This document shows, piece by piece, positions 46,840 through 56,028 of a DNA stretch of 64,000 nt (the first letter of the stretch is position 1; each line of letters opens with the position of its first letter). Position numbers and translations under genes: made by a program. Origin of the DNA: Neptunicella plasticusilytica (lineage in GTDB: Bacteria; Pseudomonadota; Gammaproteobacteria; Enterobacterales; Alteromonadaceae); NCBI RefSeq assembly GCF_047922965.1, contig NZ_CP150481.1, positions 2,170,001 through 2,234,000 on the forward strand, written 5' to 3'. Below the pieces are notes generated by a model that saw only the letters and a list, made by a program, of their open reading frames with translations, was not told the DNA's origin and made no database searches.

Positions 46840-47859
46840 TTAATTAAATTTCGCGATTAATTGTTGCGCCTGTTGCCATCTTGGTGAAAGCTGTAACTGC
46901 CCCATATCCGGGCTAGGGCCCTTTTGCATAGTCTTTAAACGATCACTGGCCTGATAATCGATGGGTAAACCGTCTAACACCTGGATGGCTCCCGCCCGAT
47001 CATTACATACCAACACCATATCACAGCCCGCTTGCATGGCAGCTTTGGCACGCTGGGCAAAGTTTCCGACACTTGTTGCTCCTTGCATTGACAGATCATC
47101 GGAGAAAACCACCCCGTCAAAATCCAGCTTTTTGCGCAATATTTCACGGATCCATTTAGACGAATATCCGGCAGGAAGTTTATCTACGGCTGGATAAACA
47201 ACATGGGCAGGCATCACAGCATCAAGTAATCCCTGTTGATGAATTTCTGCAAATATGCGCATATCGCTAGTCATAATTTGTTCAGCAGAGCGCTTATCGA
47301 CAGGTGTGGTGACATGTGAGTCTTCTTTGACATTGCCATGGCCGGGAAAGTGCTTACCACAGGATTTCATTCCGGCCTGATGCATACCGCGAATAAAACG
47401 GCTGGCCAGTTCAATAATGATCCCTTCTTTGGGATGAAAACTGCGATCGCCAATAACATCAGAAACACCCCAAATATCCAGTACCGGCGCAAAGCTGATA
47501 TCAATATCAAATGCCAATATTTCAGCCGCCATTAACCAGCCCAGCATCTCGGCGTTGGGACATGCCAGTTCCATATCAGAACTGGCTTTATTGTAAATTC
47601 TGCCCATCGCCGGAATGGGACTGAATCCCTGTTTAAATCGCTGCACCTGCCCGCCTTCCTGGTCAACAGCAATTAAAACCTGATTACGGGAATACTCACG
47701 AATTTGACGAACAAGTTCAGTTAACTGCGCCTGATCATGATAATTACGACTGAACAGAATAACGCCGCCTACCAAGGGGTGATCGAGTATTTCCTTTTCA
47801 TCAGCATTAATTTCGCAAGCTGACACATCCAGCATTAACGGGCCCATCAAAACCTTCAT
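46840..47859 (-). CDS. nagZ: Beta-N-acetylhexosaminidase
   Basis: A 339-residue glycoside hydrolase family 3 enzyme that removes GlcNAc from 1,6-anhydro-muropeptides during cell wall recycling in the cytoplasm. The motifs VDQEGGQVQRF, KHFPGHG and the DDLSM catalytic region are present; E. coli NagZ has 341 residues. It is transcribed leftward alone. The AT-rich inverted repeat after its stop (about 46815-46846) could end its transcript, but the match to a terminator is poor. Confidence 0.96.
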   Translation of the reverse strand: MKVLMGPLMLDVSACEINADEKEILDHPLVGGVILFSRNYHDQAQLTELVRQIREYSRNQVLIAVDQEGGQVQRFKQGFSPIPAMGRIYNKASSDMELACPNAEMLGWLMAAEILAFDIDISFAPVLDIWGVSDVIGDRSFHPKEGIIIELASRFIRGMHQAGMKSCGKHFPGHGNVKEDSHVTTPVDKRSAEQIMTSDMRIFAEIHQQGLLDAVMPAHVVYPAVDKLPAGYSSKWIREILRKKLDFDGVVFSDDLSMQGATSVGNFAQRAKAAMQAGCDMVLVCNDRAGAIQVLDGLPIDYQASDRLKTMQKGPSPDMGQLQLSPRWQQAQQLIAKFN

Positions 47860-48048
47860 TAAAAGAGAGAGTTAGATAGTTGACTATAAAAGATGAGGTA
47901 TGAATTGAAAAGTGCATATTGAGGAAGGGTTGTCTAGCCTAATTAAATTGGCAGCTATACAATTATTTTCTCAAAAAACCAAATTTTACTTCAATACCGT
48001 CCTAATAAATGATTATAATGTAACCGATTCTCCAGTTACATGCCTTAG
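47860..48048. other. Gene-poor region upstream of nagZ with a -10-like box and palindrome
   Basis: Part of a 330-bp gap between nagZ and fadE, both leftward. TATAAT at 48014-48019 lies on the plus strand; TGTAAC (48019-48024) and GTTACA (48035-48040) form an inverted repeat overlapping the expected start. A plus-strand frame of 76 codons (47912-48142) crosses the terminator at 48049 and has no recognisable content, so it is not called. Confidence 0.45.
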
Positions 48049-48074
48049 GCGCGCATTTTGCGCGCTCTTTTTTG
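48049..48074 (+). terminator. Plus-strand terminator without an upstream gene
   Basis: GCGCGCA / TGCGCGC with a TTT loop, then TCTTTTTT. It only fits the plus strand because the T run lies to the right. The nearest plus-strand gene ends 2.1 kb upstream at 45952, so this implies a short unannotated plus-strand transcript ending here. Confidence 0.75.
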
Positions 48075-48140
48075 TCTGCAATATAGTCTTTTCTCCGTCA
48101 ATTCACTATTTTCGACTTGATAAACTCAAATTCAGGATAT

Positions 48141-48169
48141 AAAAAACGCCGCTAAAATATCGCGGCGTT
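48141..48169 (-). terminator. Terminator of the psrA-fadE operon
   Basis: On the minus strand AACGCCGC and GCGGCGTT enclose a 9-nt loop and run directly into TTTTTT, 21 bp after the fadE stop. Confidence 0.88.
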
Positions 48170-48189
48170 CTGCATACTGTCAGGAAAAA

Positions 48190-50520
48190 TCAGGCAACAG
48201 ACTGTTTGCTAGTCTGCTCATTTTGCTTTTTTATTCCTTCCAATTCACCGGGCTTAAAACTGTCAACGCTGATTGCTTTAACTCGCAGGGCTTCCGCCCG
48301 TTTAAGTTTTTCTGCTTCATGCTCAGAAATCACATCGTTATCCAGAGCGTTAGATACAGTCTGCTGGAAAATGGTTTTACGCGGTATAATCCCTTCCTTT
48401 TGCGCCGCCAGGATTTTTTTCTCAATCGCCACAACGTCATGCATGGCGATGAACGCATTTTCCACTACGCCGATAGCGTCGTTTTCGTCTTTGCCGACGT
48501 AACATAAGTGGGTTAAACGCTCTCTGGCCACGCCAGGTTGCATTAATGCGTCACTCACCTGCTGGGTTACATCATCTTTAGGCATTTGATAGTTGATACC
48601 ATAAGGGAAAATAACCCATTTCAATACCCGTGCCACCAAGCGGTTGGTAAAGTTCTGCAAGAATCCGTCAAACGCTACACCTATTTTAAACAGGCAACGC
48701 TCAAGTCCGTATTGGACAAAAGGTAAATCAGCCACCTGTCGGCCATCATCTTCGTAACGCTTAAGAATACAGGATGCAATATATAACTGACTTAATACAT
48801 CACCCAGCCTGGCTGATATCATTTCCTTGCGTTTCAAATCACCACCCAAAATCAGCATGGAGAAATCAGCAGATAAGGCCAAACCTTTCGACATACGCGT
48901 CAGCTGTTTGTAATAAGATCCTGTAATACCGGATACAGGCGCGCCATTAAGACGCCCTGCGGTTAAGCCTTGAAACAGTGAACCAAAGAAGTTCTTGGTG
49001 GCAAAACCAATATGGTTAATCAATAGCTTGTCAAAATCCTTCAGCGCCTGTTCTTTATCCGGATTTGCCGCTGCTTCCATTTCGGCAATAACATACGGAT
49101 GGCAACGAGTGGCGCCCTGACCGAAAATCATCAAATTACGGGTCAGGATATTGGCCCCTTCCACAGTAATGGCGACCGGGGTGCCAAAATATTGGTGACC
49201 CAGATAATTCATCGCCCCCAGTTGCACTCCTTTACCGGCGTGAATATCCATTGCGTCGTTGAGTAATTCACGTGCCATTTCGGTCATATGGTATTTGGCT
49301 ATTGCAGTCACCACTGACGGGCTTTCACCCAAATCGATCGCGCCTGCAGTCATAGTACGCATTGCTTCGAGCGTGTAAGTTAAACCACCAATACGCCCCA
49401 TGGCTTCCTGCACACCTTCAAATTTGCCTATGGACAAGCCAAACTGCTTACGAATAGCTGAATAGGCACCTGTCGTGCGTGCTGACAAATGGGCGGTAGA
49501 CGTCGCCAGGGCCGGTAATGAAATACCGCGACCGGCAGATAAACACTCAACCAGCATACGCCAGCCCCGTCCCGCATAATCCGGACCGCCAATAATCCAT
49601 TCCAGCGGAATAAATACATCGCTACCGCTAGTGGTACCGTTCATAAATGCCATGCCCGCAGGGAAATGACGATCACCAATATTGACGCCCTCGTGACTGG
49701 TCGGGATCAACGCACAGGTTATGCCTAACTCGGCTTTATCGCCCAGCAACCCGTCCGGATCGTACATTTTAAACGCTAATCCCAATACCGTAGAAACAGG
49801 TGCCAAGGTGATATAGCGTTTGTCCCAGTTGAGTTTTAGCCCTAACACTTCTTTGCCTTCATGCATGCCTTTGCACACCACGCCTGTATCAGGGATACCA
49901 CCGGCATCGGAACCCGCTTCAGGCGCCGTTAGTGCAAAACAGGGAATATCGGTACCATCAGCTAAACGTGGAAGCCAAAAGTCTTTTTGCTGCTGAGTAC
50001 CATAATGCATCAGCAGTTCACCAGGACCTAAGGAATTTGGCACCATTACGGTAACCGCACAGCTCAATGACCGGCTGGAAATACGCGATACAATAGTCGA
50101 GCTGGCAATAGCGGAAAATTCCAGACCACCGTATGATTTGGGAATAATCATCGCGAAGAAACCTTCACTGCGCAGGTAGTCCCACACAGGTTTAGGCAAA
50201 TCTTTATGTTCATGCACTATTTTGTAGTCGTCCAGCATCGCCAATAAGGTTTCAAGCTGGTTATCAACAAATGCCTGTTCCTCGTCACTTAAGCGCGGTT
50301 TGGCGTAACTGTGTAAAGTATTCCAGTCCGGTTTCCCCTTGAACAGCTCCCCTTCCCACCAGATAGAGCCGGATTCCATGGCTTCTCGTTCTGTACTTGA
50401 CATGGGCGGCAAAATCTTTTTGAAAATATCAAATACCGGTTTGCTAATCAGGTTACGCCTGATTCCGGTGACGCCCAGCACAATGGCAAGAGCCAGTATA
50501 ACAATCAATAAAATAGTCAT
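48190..50520 (-). CDS. fadE: Acyl-CoA dehydrogenase, FadE type
   Basis: A 776-residue FadE-class enzyme for the first step of fatty acid beta-oxidation. Two N-terminal hydrophobic residues stretches suggest membrane association. The acyl-CoA dehydrogenase core lies at about 80-480 (with FALTAPEAGSDAGG) and is followed by the long C-terminal extension typical of FadE (814 residues in E. coli). It follows psrA by 12 bp and is under the PsrA operators upstream of that gene. It ends with a strong terminator. Confidence 0.95.
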   Translation of the reverse strand: MTILLIVILALAIVLGVTGIRRNLISKPVFDIFKKILPPMSSTEREAMESGSIWWEGELFKGKPDWNTLHSYAKPRLSDEEQAFVDNQLETLLAMLDDYKIVHEHKDLPKPVWDYLRSEGFFAMIIPKSYGGLEFSAIASSTIVSRISSRSLSCAVTVMVPNSLGPGELLMHYGTQQQKDFWLPRLADGTDIPCFALTAPEAGSDAGGIPDTGVVCKGMHEGKEVLGLKLNWDKRYITLAPVSTVLGLAFKMYDPDGLLGDKAELGITCALIPTSHEGVNIGDRHFPAGMAFMNGTTSGSDVFIPLEWIIGGPDYAGRGWRMLVECLSAGRGISLPALATSTAHLSARTTGAYSAIRKQFGLSIGKFEGVQEAMGRIGGLTYTLEAMRTMTAGAIDLGESPSVVTAIAKYHMTEMARELLNDAMDIHAGKGVQLGAMNYLGHQYFGTPVAITVEGANILTRNLMIFGQGATRCHPYVIAEMEAAANPDKEQALKDFDKLLINHIGFATKNFFGSLFQGLTAGRLNGAPVSGITGSYYKQLTRMSKGLALSADFSMLILGGDLKRKEMISARLGDVLSQLYIASCILKRYEDDGRQVADLPFVQYGLERCLFKIGVAFDGFLQNFTNRLVARVLKWVIFPYGINYQMPKDDVTQQVSDALMQPGVARERLTHLCYVGKDENDAIGVVENAFIAMHDVVAIEKKILAAQKEGIIPRKTIFQQTVSNALDNDVISEHEAEKLKRAEALRVKAISVDSFKPGELEGIKKQNEQTSKQSVA

Positions 50521-50532
50521 ATTTACACCTTA

Positions 50533-51216
50533 TTAAACTATGCCCAGAGCAGAGTGATTATTAGAAACAATTGCAGATTTTACCGGCGCGGGCACTGGCG
50601 CCACTGTTCCTGCAGAAATATAGGGGATCAAACGTTTGATAATATCCTCTATATTGACAACTTGTTGGTAGTCGGCCAATGCGATTTCACCGAGCGCCTT
50701 GCTAGAGGCCATGGTGAATACAAAGGTTCCGATGGCGAAATGCAGACGCCAGAAAATTTCACTTTTGGGGAGATCCGGAGCCGCAATATGTACCGCTTCA
50801 ACAAAACACTTGAGCACGATCCCATAGTGGTTCTGGATATATTTACGCAAATGTCCCTGGGATTCCGAATAACCACGCCCCAACAGACGCACAAAGATAG
50901 CCGTTCCCTGTTTTTGCACCTTATTGAGCAATAATAGCGGCTCAATAAGGCTGGCGAAAACTTGTTCGATATTAGGTTGAGGGTATTCCTGCAATAACCG
51001 GTTAAGTTGCTCTTCCAACGCCGGTGCCAGCACATCCAGATAACGACGCAGTACTTCCTGGATCAGCATTTTCTTGGAACCAAAGTGGTAATTTACCGAA
51101 GCCAGATTCACTGATGCTTTGGTGGTTATCGCCCGCAAGGATGTATCAGAAAACCCGTGCTCGGCAAACAATACTTCTGCTGCATCCAGAATTTCATTTT
51201 TTGTTGTTACACTCAT
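50533..51216 (-). CDS. psrA: TetR-family fatty-acid-responsive repressor PsrA
   Basis: A 227-residue TetR regulator. The ATG giving MSVTTKNEILDAAE is preferred to the in-frame TTG 18 bp upstream. The HTH (NLASVNYHFGSKKMLIQEV) and the ligand domain blocks SQGHLRKY, AAPDLP and FWRLHF match Pseudomonas PsrA, which senses long-chain fatty acids or acyl-CoA. Two operator-like palindromes of PsrA type lie just upstream (51230-51247 and 51270-51287). It leads the operon with fadE, so release of the repressor would induce beta-oxidation and its own gene. Confidence 0.9.
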   Translation of the reverse strand: MSVTTKNEILDAAEVLFAEHGFSDTSLRAITTKASVNLASVNYHFGSKKMLIQEVLRRYLDVLAPALEEQLNRLLQEYPQPNIEQVFASLIEPLLLLNKVQKQGTAIFVRLLGRGYSESQGHLRKYIQNHYGIVLKCFVEAVHIAAPDLPKSEIFWRLHFAIGTFVFTMASSKALGEIALADYQQVVNIEDIIKRLIPYISAGTVAPVPAPVKSAIVSNNHSALGIV

Positions 51217-51229
51217 ATCAAACAGCCAT

Positions 51230-51247
51230 TTCAAACAGAAGTTTGAA
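51230..51247. promoter_or_regulatory. PsrA-type operator 1
   Basis: TTCAAAC-N4-GTTTGAA, a perfect palindrome, 13 bp upstream of the psrA start codon. It fits the PsrA consensus with GTTTG/CAAAC half-sites. Confidence 0.75.
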
Positions 51248-51269
51248 TTTATAAGTATTCGTGGATAAA

Positions 51270-51287
51270 TTCAAGCGCGCGTTTGAA
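51270..51287. promoter_or_regulatory. PsrA-type operator 2
   Basis: TTCAAGC-N4-GTTTGAA with the same spacing as operator 1 and one mismatch between half-sites. Centre-to-centre distance to operator 1 is 40 bp, near four helical turns, which would allow cooperative binding on one face. Confidence 0.7.
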
Positions 51288-51446
51288 TTATTTTTCTTAA
51301 CTTAAAAACTAATCAATACCAACCTTCCCGACAATCTGCGCCAACGCCCTATTTTCAACAGTTACAGGCTTAAATGTAGGCAGGATTTTATTTGCTATAC
51401 TGCAAAAGCTGTAAACCATAACTAAAAAACAAATAAGGAAAGGGAA

Positions 51447-53297
51447 ATGATAAAACATAGATTAACGCTCGGTATCGTGCTGGTCATGACACTGTTTGCA
51501 TGTACCCCGGACAAGAAACCGGAAAAACCTAAAACGCCAGACAAAACGGTTGAAGTAGGCGAACCCGGTTCGCTGACTGCCGAAGATGCAAAAGTGTTTC
51601 TGGCAGAATCGCAAAAAGAACTGGAAAAAATGCAGTTTCCTGCCGCTCAGGCATCCTGGATATATGCCACTAACATTAATTACGATAGCGCGGCAGTCGA
51701 AGCCTATTTAAGTGAAAAATTAGCCAGTCGAGCCGCCCAACTGGCCAAGGAAGCGGCTAAATTTAATCATGTCGAGGTCGACGACGATACTCGACGCAAG
51801 CTCGATTTGCTGCGTTACTCACTGACTATGCCTCCACCTGCTGATCCGGATAAATCCGAACGTTTGGCGCAAATTGGTTCTGAGTTAAGCGGTATGTATG
51901 GCAAGGGAGAATATTGCCGCAATGAGAACGAGTGCTTCAGTCTAAACGATATGACAGCTTTTATGGCCAAAAGTCGCGATCCGGATTTATTACTGGAATA
52001 TTGGACAGGTTGGCGAAAAGTTTCTCCACCAATGAAGGCGATGTTTGAAGAACAAATTGAACTGGCCAATGAAGGTGCCCATGAGCTTGGTTTTGCCAAC
52101 GTCAGTGAGCTATGGCGTAGTAAGTACGATATGCCTGCTGATGAGTTCCCTGCAGCGCTGGACAACGCCTGGAATCAGGTGAAACCCTTCTACGACGCAT
52201 TGCACTGTCACGTCCGGGCCAAACTGGGCGAATATTATGGTGAAGATGTGGTATTGCAAGATCAGCCCATTCCCGCCCATTTATTGGGAAATATGTGGGC
52301 ACAAACCTGGGGCAACATTTATGAACTGGTCAAACCCGGCCAGGAAATGGAAGTTCCCGATGTGACCAAGGCACTGGAAGCACAAGGTTATGACGAAATT
52401 AAAATGGTTAAACAGGCCGAATCTTTTTTTTCTTCATTAGGGTTTGAGCCTTTACCCGACACTTTCTGGGAACGCTCGCTGTTTACTAAACCTGCTGATC
52501 GTGATGTGGTTTGCCATGCTTCGGCTTGGGACCTGGACGATAAAGACGATCTGCGTATCAAAATGTGTATCCAGAAAACCGGCGAAGAGTTCAACGTTAT
52601 CCATCATGAATTGGGGCACAACTACTATCAACGAGCCTACAAGAACGAACCCATGCTCTATCGAACGTCGGCAAATGACGGTTTTCATGAAGCTATTGGT
52701 GACACTATTGCCCTGTCCATTACCCCTAAATATCTAAAACAGATTGGCCTGATCGAACAAATCCCGGATGAATCCAATGATATCGGCATGCTAATGCAGG
52801 TTGCGCTGGATAAAATCGCCTTTTTACCTTTTGGCTTAATGGTTGATCAGTGGCGCTGGAAAGTGTTGTCCGGAGAGATTGCTCCGCAAGATTACAATAA
52901 AGTCTGGTGGGAGTTACGTGAGAAATATCAGGGAGTTAAAGCCCCGGTTGACCGCCCTGCCGATGCTTTTGACCCGGGCGCCAAATATCATGTACCTGCC
53001 AATGTGCCCTATACCCGCTATTTTCTGGCCCATATCCTTCAATTCCAGTTTCATAAAGCCTTATGCGAAATTGCAGGTGATAAAGGTCCGGTTCACCGTT
53101 GTTCTATTTATGGCAGCAAAAAGGCTGGCGAAGCACTTAACAACATGCTGAAGATGGGTCAAAGCAAACCCTGGCAGGATGCATTACAAACCCTGACCGG
53201 CTCACCTAAAATGGATGCCACCGCAGTGCTGGATTATTTTGCACCGCTGAAAACCTGGCTAGATGAACAAAACAAAGGTCGTACTTGCGGCTGGTAA
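51447..53297 (+). CDS. M2-family metallopeptidase (peptidyl-dipeptidase A, ACE-like), lipoprotein
   Basis: A 616-residue zinc peptidase of the angiotensin-converting-enzyme family, which removes dipeptides from peptide C-termini. The zinc site is HHELGH (H387, E388, H391) with the third ligand E415 in HEAIGD, at the ACE spacing. The N-terminus has a lipoprotein signal (LVMTLFAC) and a Lys/Pro/Glu-rich linker, so it is probably anchored in the envelope. Alteromonadales commonly have such enzymes for peptide nutrition. It starts after a good GGAAAGGGAA ribosome binding site. Confidence 0.94.
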   Translation: MIKHRLTLGIVLVMTLFACTPDKKPEKPKTPDKTVEVGEPGSLTAEDAKVFLAESQKELEKMQFPAAQASWIYATNINYDSAAVEAYLSEKLASRAAQLAKEAAKFNHVEVDDDTRRKLDLLRYSLTMPPPADPDKSERLAQIGSELSGMYGKGEYCRNENECFSLNDMTAFMAKSRDPDLLLEYWTGWRKVSPPMKAMFEEQIELANEGAHELGFANVSELWRSKYDMPADEFPAALDNAWNQVKPFYDALHCHVRAKLGEYYGEDVVLQDQPIPAHLLGNMWAQTWGNIYELVKPGQEMEVPDVTKALEAQGYDEIKMVKQAESFFSSLGFEPLPDTFWERSLFTKPADRDVVCHASAWDLDDKDDLRIKMCIQKTGEEFNVIHHELGHNYYQRAYKNEPMLYRTSANDGFHEAIGDTIALSITPKYLKQIGLIEQIPDESNDIGMLMQVALDKIAFLPFGLMVDQWRWKVLSGEIAPQDYNKVWWELREKYQGVKAPVDRPADAFDPGAKYHVPANVPYTRYFLAHILQFQFHKALCEIAGDKGPVHRCSIYGSKKAGEALNNMLKMGQSKPWQDALQTLTGSPKMDATAVLDYFAPLKTWLDEQNKGRTCGW

Positions 53298-53307
53298 ATA
53301 ATGATTG

Positions 53308-53326
53308 ACCAGCCTCGGCTGGTTTA
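53308..53326 (+). terminator. Small hairpin after the M2 peptidase gene
   Basis: ACCAGC-CTCG-GCTGGT followed by TTTAT, 10 bp after the stop. The stem is short and the T run weak, but position and orientation suit the peptidase gene. Confidence 0.45.
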
Positions 53327-53371
53327 TACCCATACTACCTCAAATCGCGCGTTTCAAAGTAACATGGGTAT
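53326..53371. repeat. Dispersed intergenic palindromic repeat, copy 2
   Basis: Left arm ATACCCATACTACCTCAAAT and right arm (opposite strand) ATACCCATGTTACTTTGAAA are diverged inverted copies of the arms seen at 20977-21032. It lies between convergent genes. Confidence 0.6.
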
Positions 53372-53373
53372 AT

Positions 53374-53399
53374 ATAAAAAGAGGCGCTAAGCGCCTCTT
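53374..53399 (-). terminator. Terminator of the TonB-dependent receptor gene
   Basis: A 9-bp stem AAGAGGCGC / GCGCCTCTT with a TAA loop; on the minus strand it leads into TTTTTATATA, about 30 bp after the receptor stop. Confidence 0.8.
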
Positions 53400-53430
53400 A
53401 AATTAAACTTGTCTTAACTCATTTCCCATA

Positions 53431-56028
53431 TTAGAAACTATAAACACCTCTAACATAGTAGAAACCGCCGTTCATACCCATAGGCGACGTCGTCGGATAA
53501 GCTGAACCAGCCCAATCCGCTAGCGGATTATCATCCGGCTCGTTATCCAGCGCATTTTGAGCGCCTACAATCAGACTTAAATTGTCGGTAAAGTTATAGG
53601 CCACTTCTACGTCAACAGTGGTTTCAGAACCTGGATAAATTCTGGCATCGACTGTTCCGTCATCCAGATGGTCTTCAAAATAGTCGCCATAATAGTTAAT
53701 ACGTCCCAGTATACGCCAGTCACCATTGGTGTGGTTGGCGGTCAAACTAAAACGGGTATCCGGCAAGTTATCTTCCAGCATCATGACCTTATTGGCACCA
53801 ATATTACCCACAGTGCCGTCGGCACCCACATCCTGTACCTCGGTATCAGTATAATTGAACGCAAAGGAGAACTTGGTATCGCCACCAAACATTTCCATGC
53901 TGTAGTTGGCTACCACATCAACACCCTGGGTAACAGTGTCAAAATCATTAGTGAAATAACGAATGCTGGTAAAGCTGGTCGCGTCACGCTGACCCAGCGC
54001 CAGTAATGCTTCAATATCGGCCTGGGTTAAGGTCAAACTGGATGTCTGGCTGATCCGGTCGGTCACTTCAATATTGAAGTAATCGACGGTGACATACAAG
54101 CCACTTTCAAACTCGCCCACAATACCTATGCTGTAGTTAACTGATTCTTCAGGCTCAAGCTGGGTGCCGCCCTTTTGCACTGAAATGGGGTGAGTCGGTG
54201 GCAAGGTAGCCTGATCCTGCAAGCGTCCTGCGTTAAATGCCGTAGACACGTTACGGACATTGCTTTGCCCTACTGTTGGCGCACGAAAACCGGTACTGAT
54301 GGCGCCACGCAATGCCAAACTGTCAGTCATCTGGAAGCGGGCAGACAGTTTACCGTTGAAGGTTGAACCAAAATCGGTGAAATCTTCATAGCGGGCTGCT
54401 ACACCAAGCATAAAGTCATCGCTTAAATAGGCTTCTACATCCACATAAGCAGCCACGTTACTACGGCTCCAGGAGCCGGCATCTTCTGGTTTAAATCCGG
54501 GGAAACCGTTGGAGCCAATGCCAAATCCCTGCGATGTTCCTGTGGCCGGATCATAAGCCAACAATCCAACCTCGTAAGAAGCGGGATCACCGGGTTGAAT
54601 TTCAAAGGTTTCACGCCGCCATTCCAGACCACCGGCGATATTAACTGGCTCGGCAAGGCCATCCACAGCTAGAGGATAGGACAAATCCAGATTCAAGTTT
54701 TTCTCAATCTGATTGTATTGGCCCGGACTAAATTCAGTTGGAGTATCCGGCCCCAATGAAGGGTTAACCGTATTGGAAATCGAGAACTCGACCTCACTGC
54801 GCGCCAATGAAGCACTGACGTCATATAAAATACCGTTAGAAAACTCACCCTTAGTACCCATCACGATAGATGCATCAAATACCACGCCACCAAATTTAGG
54901 GGTAAATCCGCCGGGGAACATTTCATTAAAGGCAAAACAGTTAGGATCACTCTGTAATTGTGCGTACGCCGCCGGATCAGGTGCATTATCGACAATAGCA
55001 ACGGTTGGGCAACCTACTCCGTCATTAGGCGTCAGATCGCCTACTAGCAAGGTTTCCCCTTCATCATTCGAGTATACACCGCCCCGCGTATGGGGATTAC
55101 GATAATAAAAACCGCCTTCCACTTCACGTTCGGACCAACTGGCCCACATATAGGCTTCTTTATCCTTACCCAGATCCAGACCGGTATTTAGCAACATTTT
55201 GTAATCATATTTAATTTCCGGATTACCCCAAATCTGGGCCGGATTAGGTACATCATTATTTCCGGCAGCCGCGATTGCGGCGGCATCAGGTCGTTGCACG
55301 CTGCGGCTAGTCGGATCAGCTTCACGGTATTCAAAACTAAAATTGGCAAAACCATCATCTGAAAGTGGCAAGCCGACATTACCTGAATACTGCATCATGT
55401 CGCCGTCACCTTCATAAAACGAACCATATCTGGCTTCAAAACTGCCGCCGTCAGCGTCATCTTTCAAGGCAAAGTTGATCACTCCGGCAATCGCATCCGA
55501 ACCATATTGGGCTGCGGCACCATCCCGCAGGACTTCAACCTGTTTCAACGCGATAGATGGAATAGTAGAAATATCCGGTCCTTGCGCACCATCGGATAAG
55601 CTGCCACCTAAAAAGGTAATCACCGCAGAGCGATTTTTACGCTTACCATTAACCAGAATAAGTGTTTGATCAGAAGCCAGGCCACGCAGGTTAGCCGGGC
55701 GTACTAAAGTTGAAGCGTCATTGATTGACTGGTCATTGACATTAAACGAAGGCACCGTTGCGCTCATCATTTTATCGATATCGGTAGCCCCCTGGCTGGC
55801 GAATTCTTCACCACCGATAATATCCAGTGGTACAGCAGAATCACCGACCGACCGCGGCGCGGAACGGGTACCGACGATGGCAATTTTTTCTACATCCGCC
55901 GCTGCGGGCTCAGATGTTTGTGCAAATACTGCGGGGGCGGCTAACAGGCCAGTACATGCGGATACAGCCAATGCTTTGTGAATGCAGGTAGATAGCGTTT
56001 TTATACGGGTATTCATTATTGTTTTCAT
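53431..56028 (-). CDS. TonB-dependent outer-membrane receptor
   Basis: An 865-residue protein with a signal peptide (about 1-36, cleavage near VFAQ), TonB box region EKIAIVGTR, plug domain (about 55-175, with the RGLASDQTLILVNGKRKNR block and DGAAAQYGSDAIAGVIN), and a large 22-strand barrel ending in Phe. A second ATG at 56016 could also start it. It would import a siderophore, cofactor, oligosaccharide or peptide, but the sequence does not fix which. No other transport genes accompany it. Confidence 0.94.
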   Translation of the reverse strand: MKTIMNTRIKTLSTCIHKALAVSACTGLLAAPAVFAQTSEPAAADVEKIAIVGTRSAPRSVGDSAVPLDIIGGEEFASQGATDIDKMMSATVPSFNVNDQSINDASTLVRPANLRGLASDQTLILVNGKRKNRSAVITFLGGSLSDGAQGPDISTIPSIALKQVEVLRDGAAAQYGSDAIAGVINFALKDDADGGSFEARYGSFYEGDGDMMQYSGNVGLPLSDDGFANFSFEYREADPTSRSVQRPDAAAIAAAGNNDVPNPAQIWGNPEIKYDYKMLLNTGLDLGKDKEAYMWASWSEREVEGGFYYRNPHTRGGVYSNDEGETLLVGDLTPNDGVGCPTVAIVDNAPDPAAYAQLQSDPNCFAFNEMFPGGFTPKFGGVVFDASIVMGTKGEFSNGILYDVSASLARSEVEFSISNTVNPSLGPDTPTEFSPGQYNQIEKNLNLDLSYPLAVDGLAEPVNIAGGLEWRRETFEIQPGDPASYEVGLLAYDPATGTSQGFGIGSNGFPGFKPEDAGSWSRSNVAAYVDVEAYLSDDFMLGVAARYEDFTDFGSTFNGKLSARFQMTDSLALRGAISTGFRAPTVGQSNVRNVSTAFNAGRLQDQATLPPTHPISVQKGGTQLEPEESVNYSIGIVGEFESGLYVTVDYFNIEVTDRISQTSSLTLTQADIEALLALGQRDATSFTSIRYFTNDFDTVTQGVDVVANYSMEMFGGDTKFSFAFNYTDTEVQDVGADGTVGNIGANKVMMLEDNLPDTRFSLTANHTNGDWRILGRINYYGDYFEDHLDDGTVDARIYPGSETTVDVEVAYNFTDNLSLIVGAQNALDNEPDDNPLADWAGSAYPTTSPMGMNGGFYYVRGVYSF

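Noticed and set aside
46815..46846. Inverted repeat TTAATTAA...TTAATTAA after nagZ as a terminator
   Set aside because: The stem is almost all A-T with mismatches and has no T run in the right place.
47912..48142. 76-codon plus-strand ORF between nagZ and fadE
   Set aside because: It runs through a strong terminator hairpin, has no ribosome binding site and no recognisable composition.
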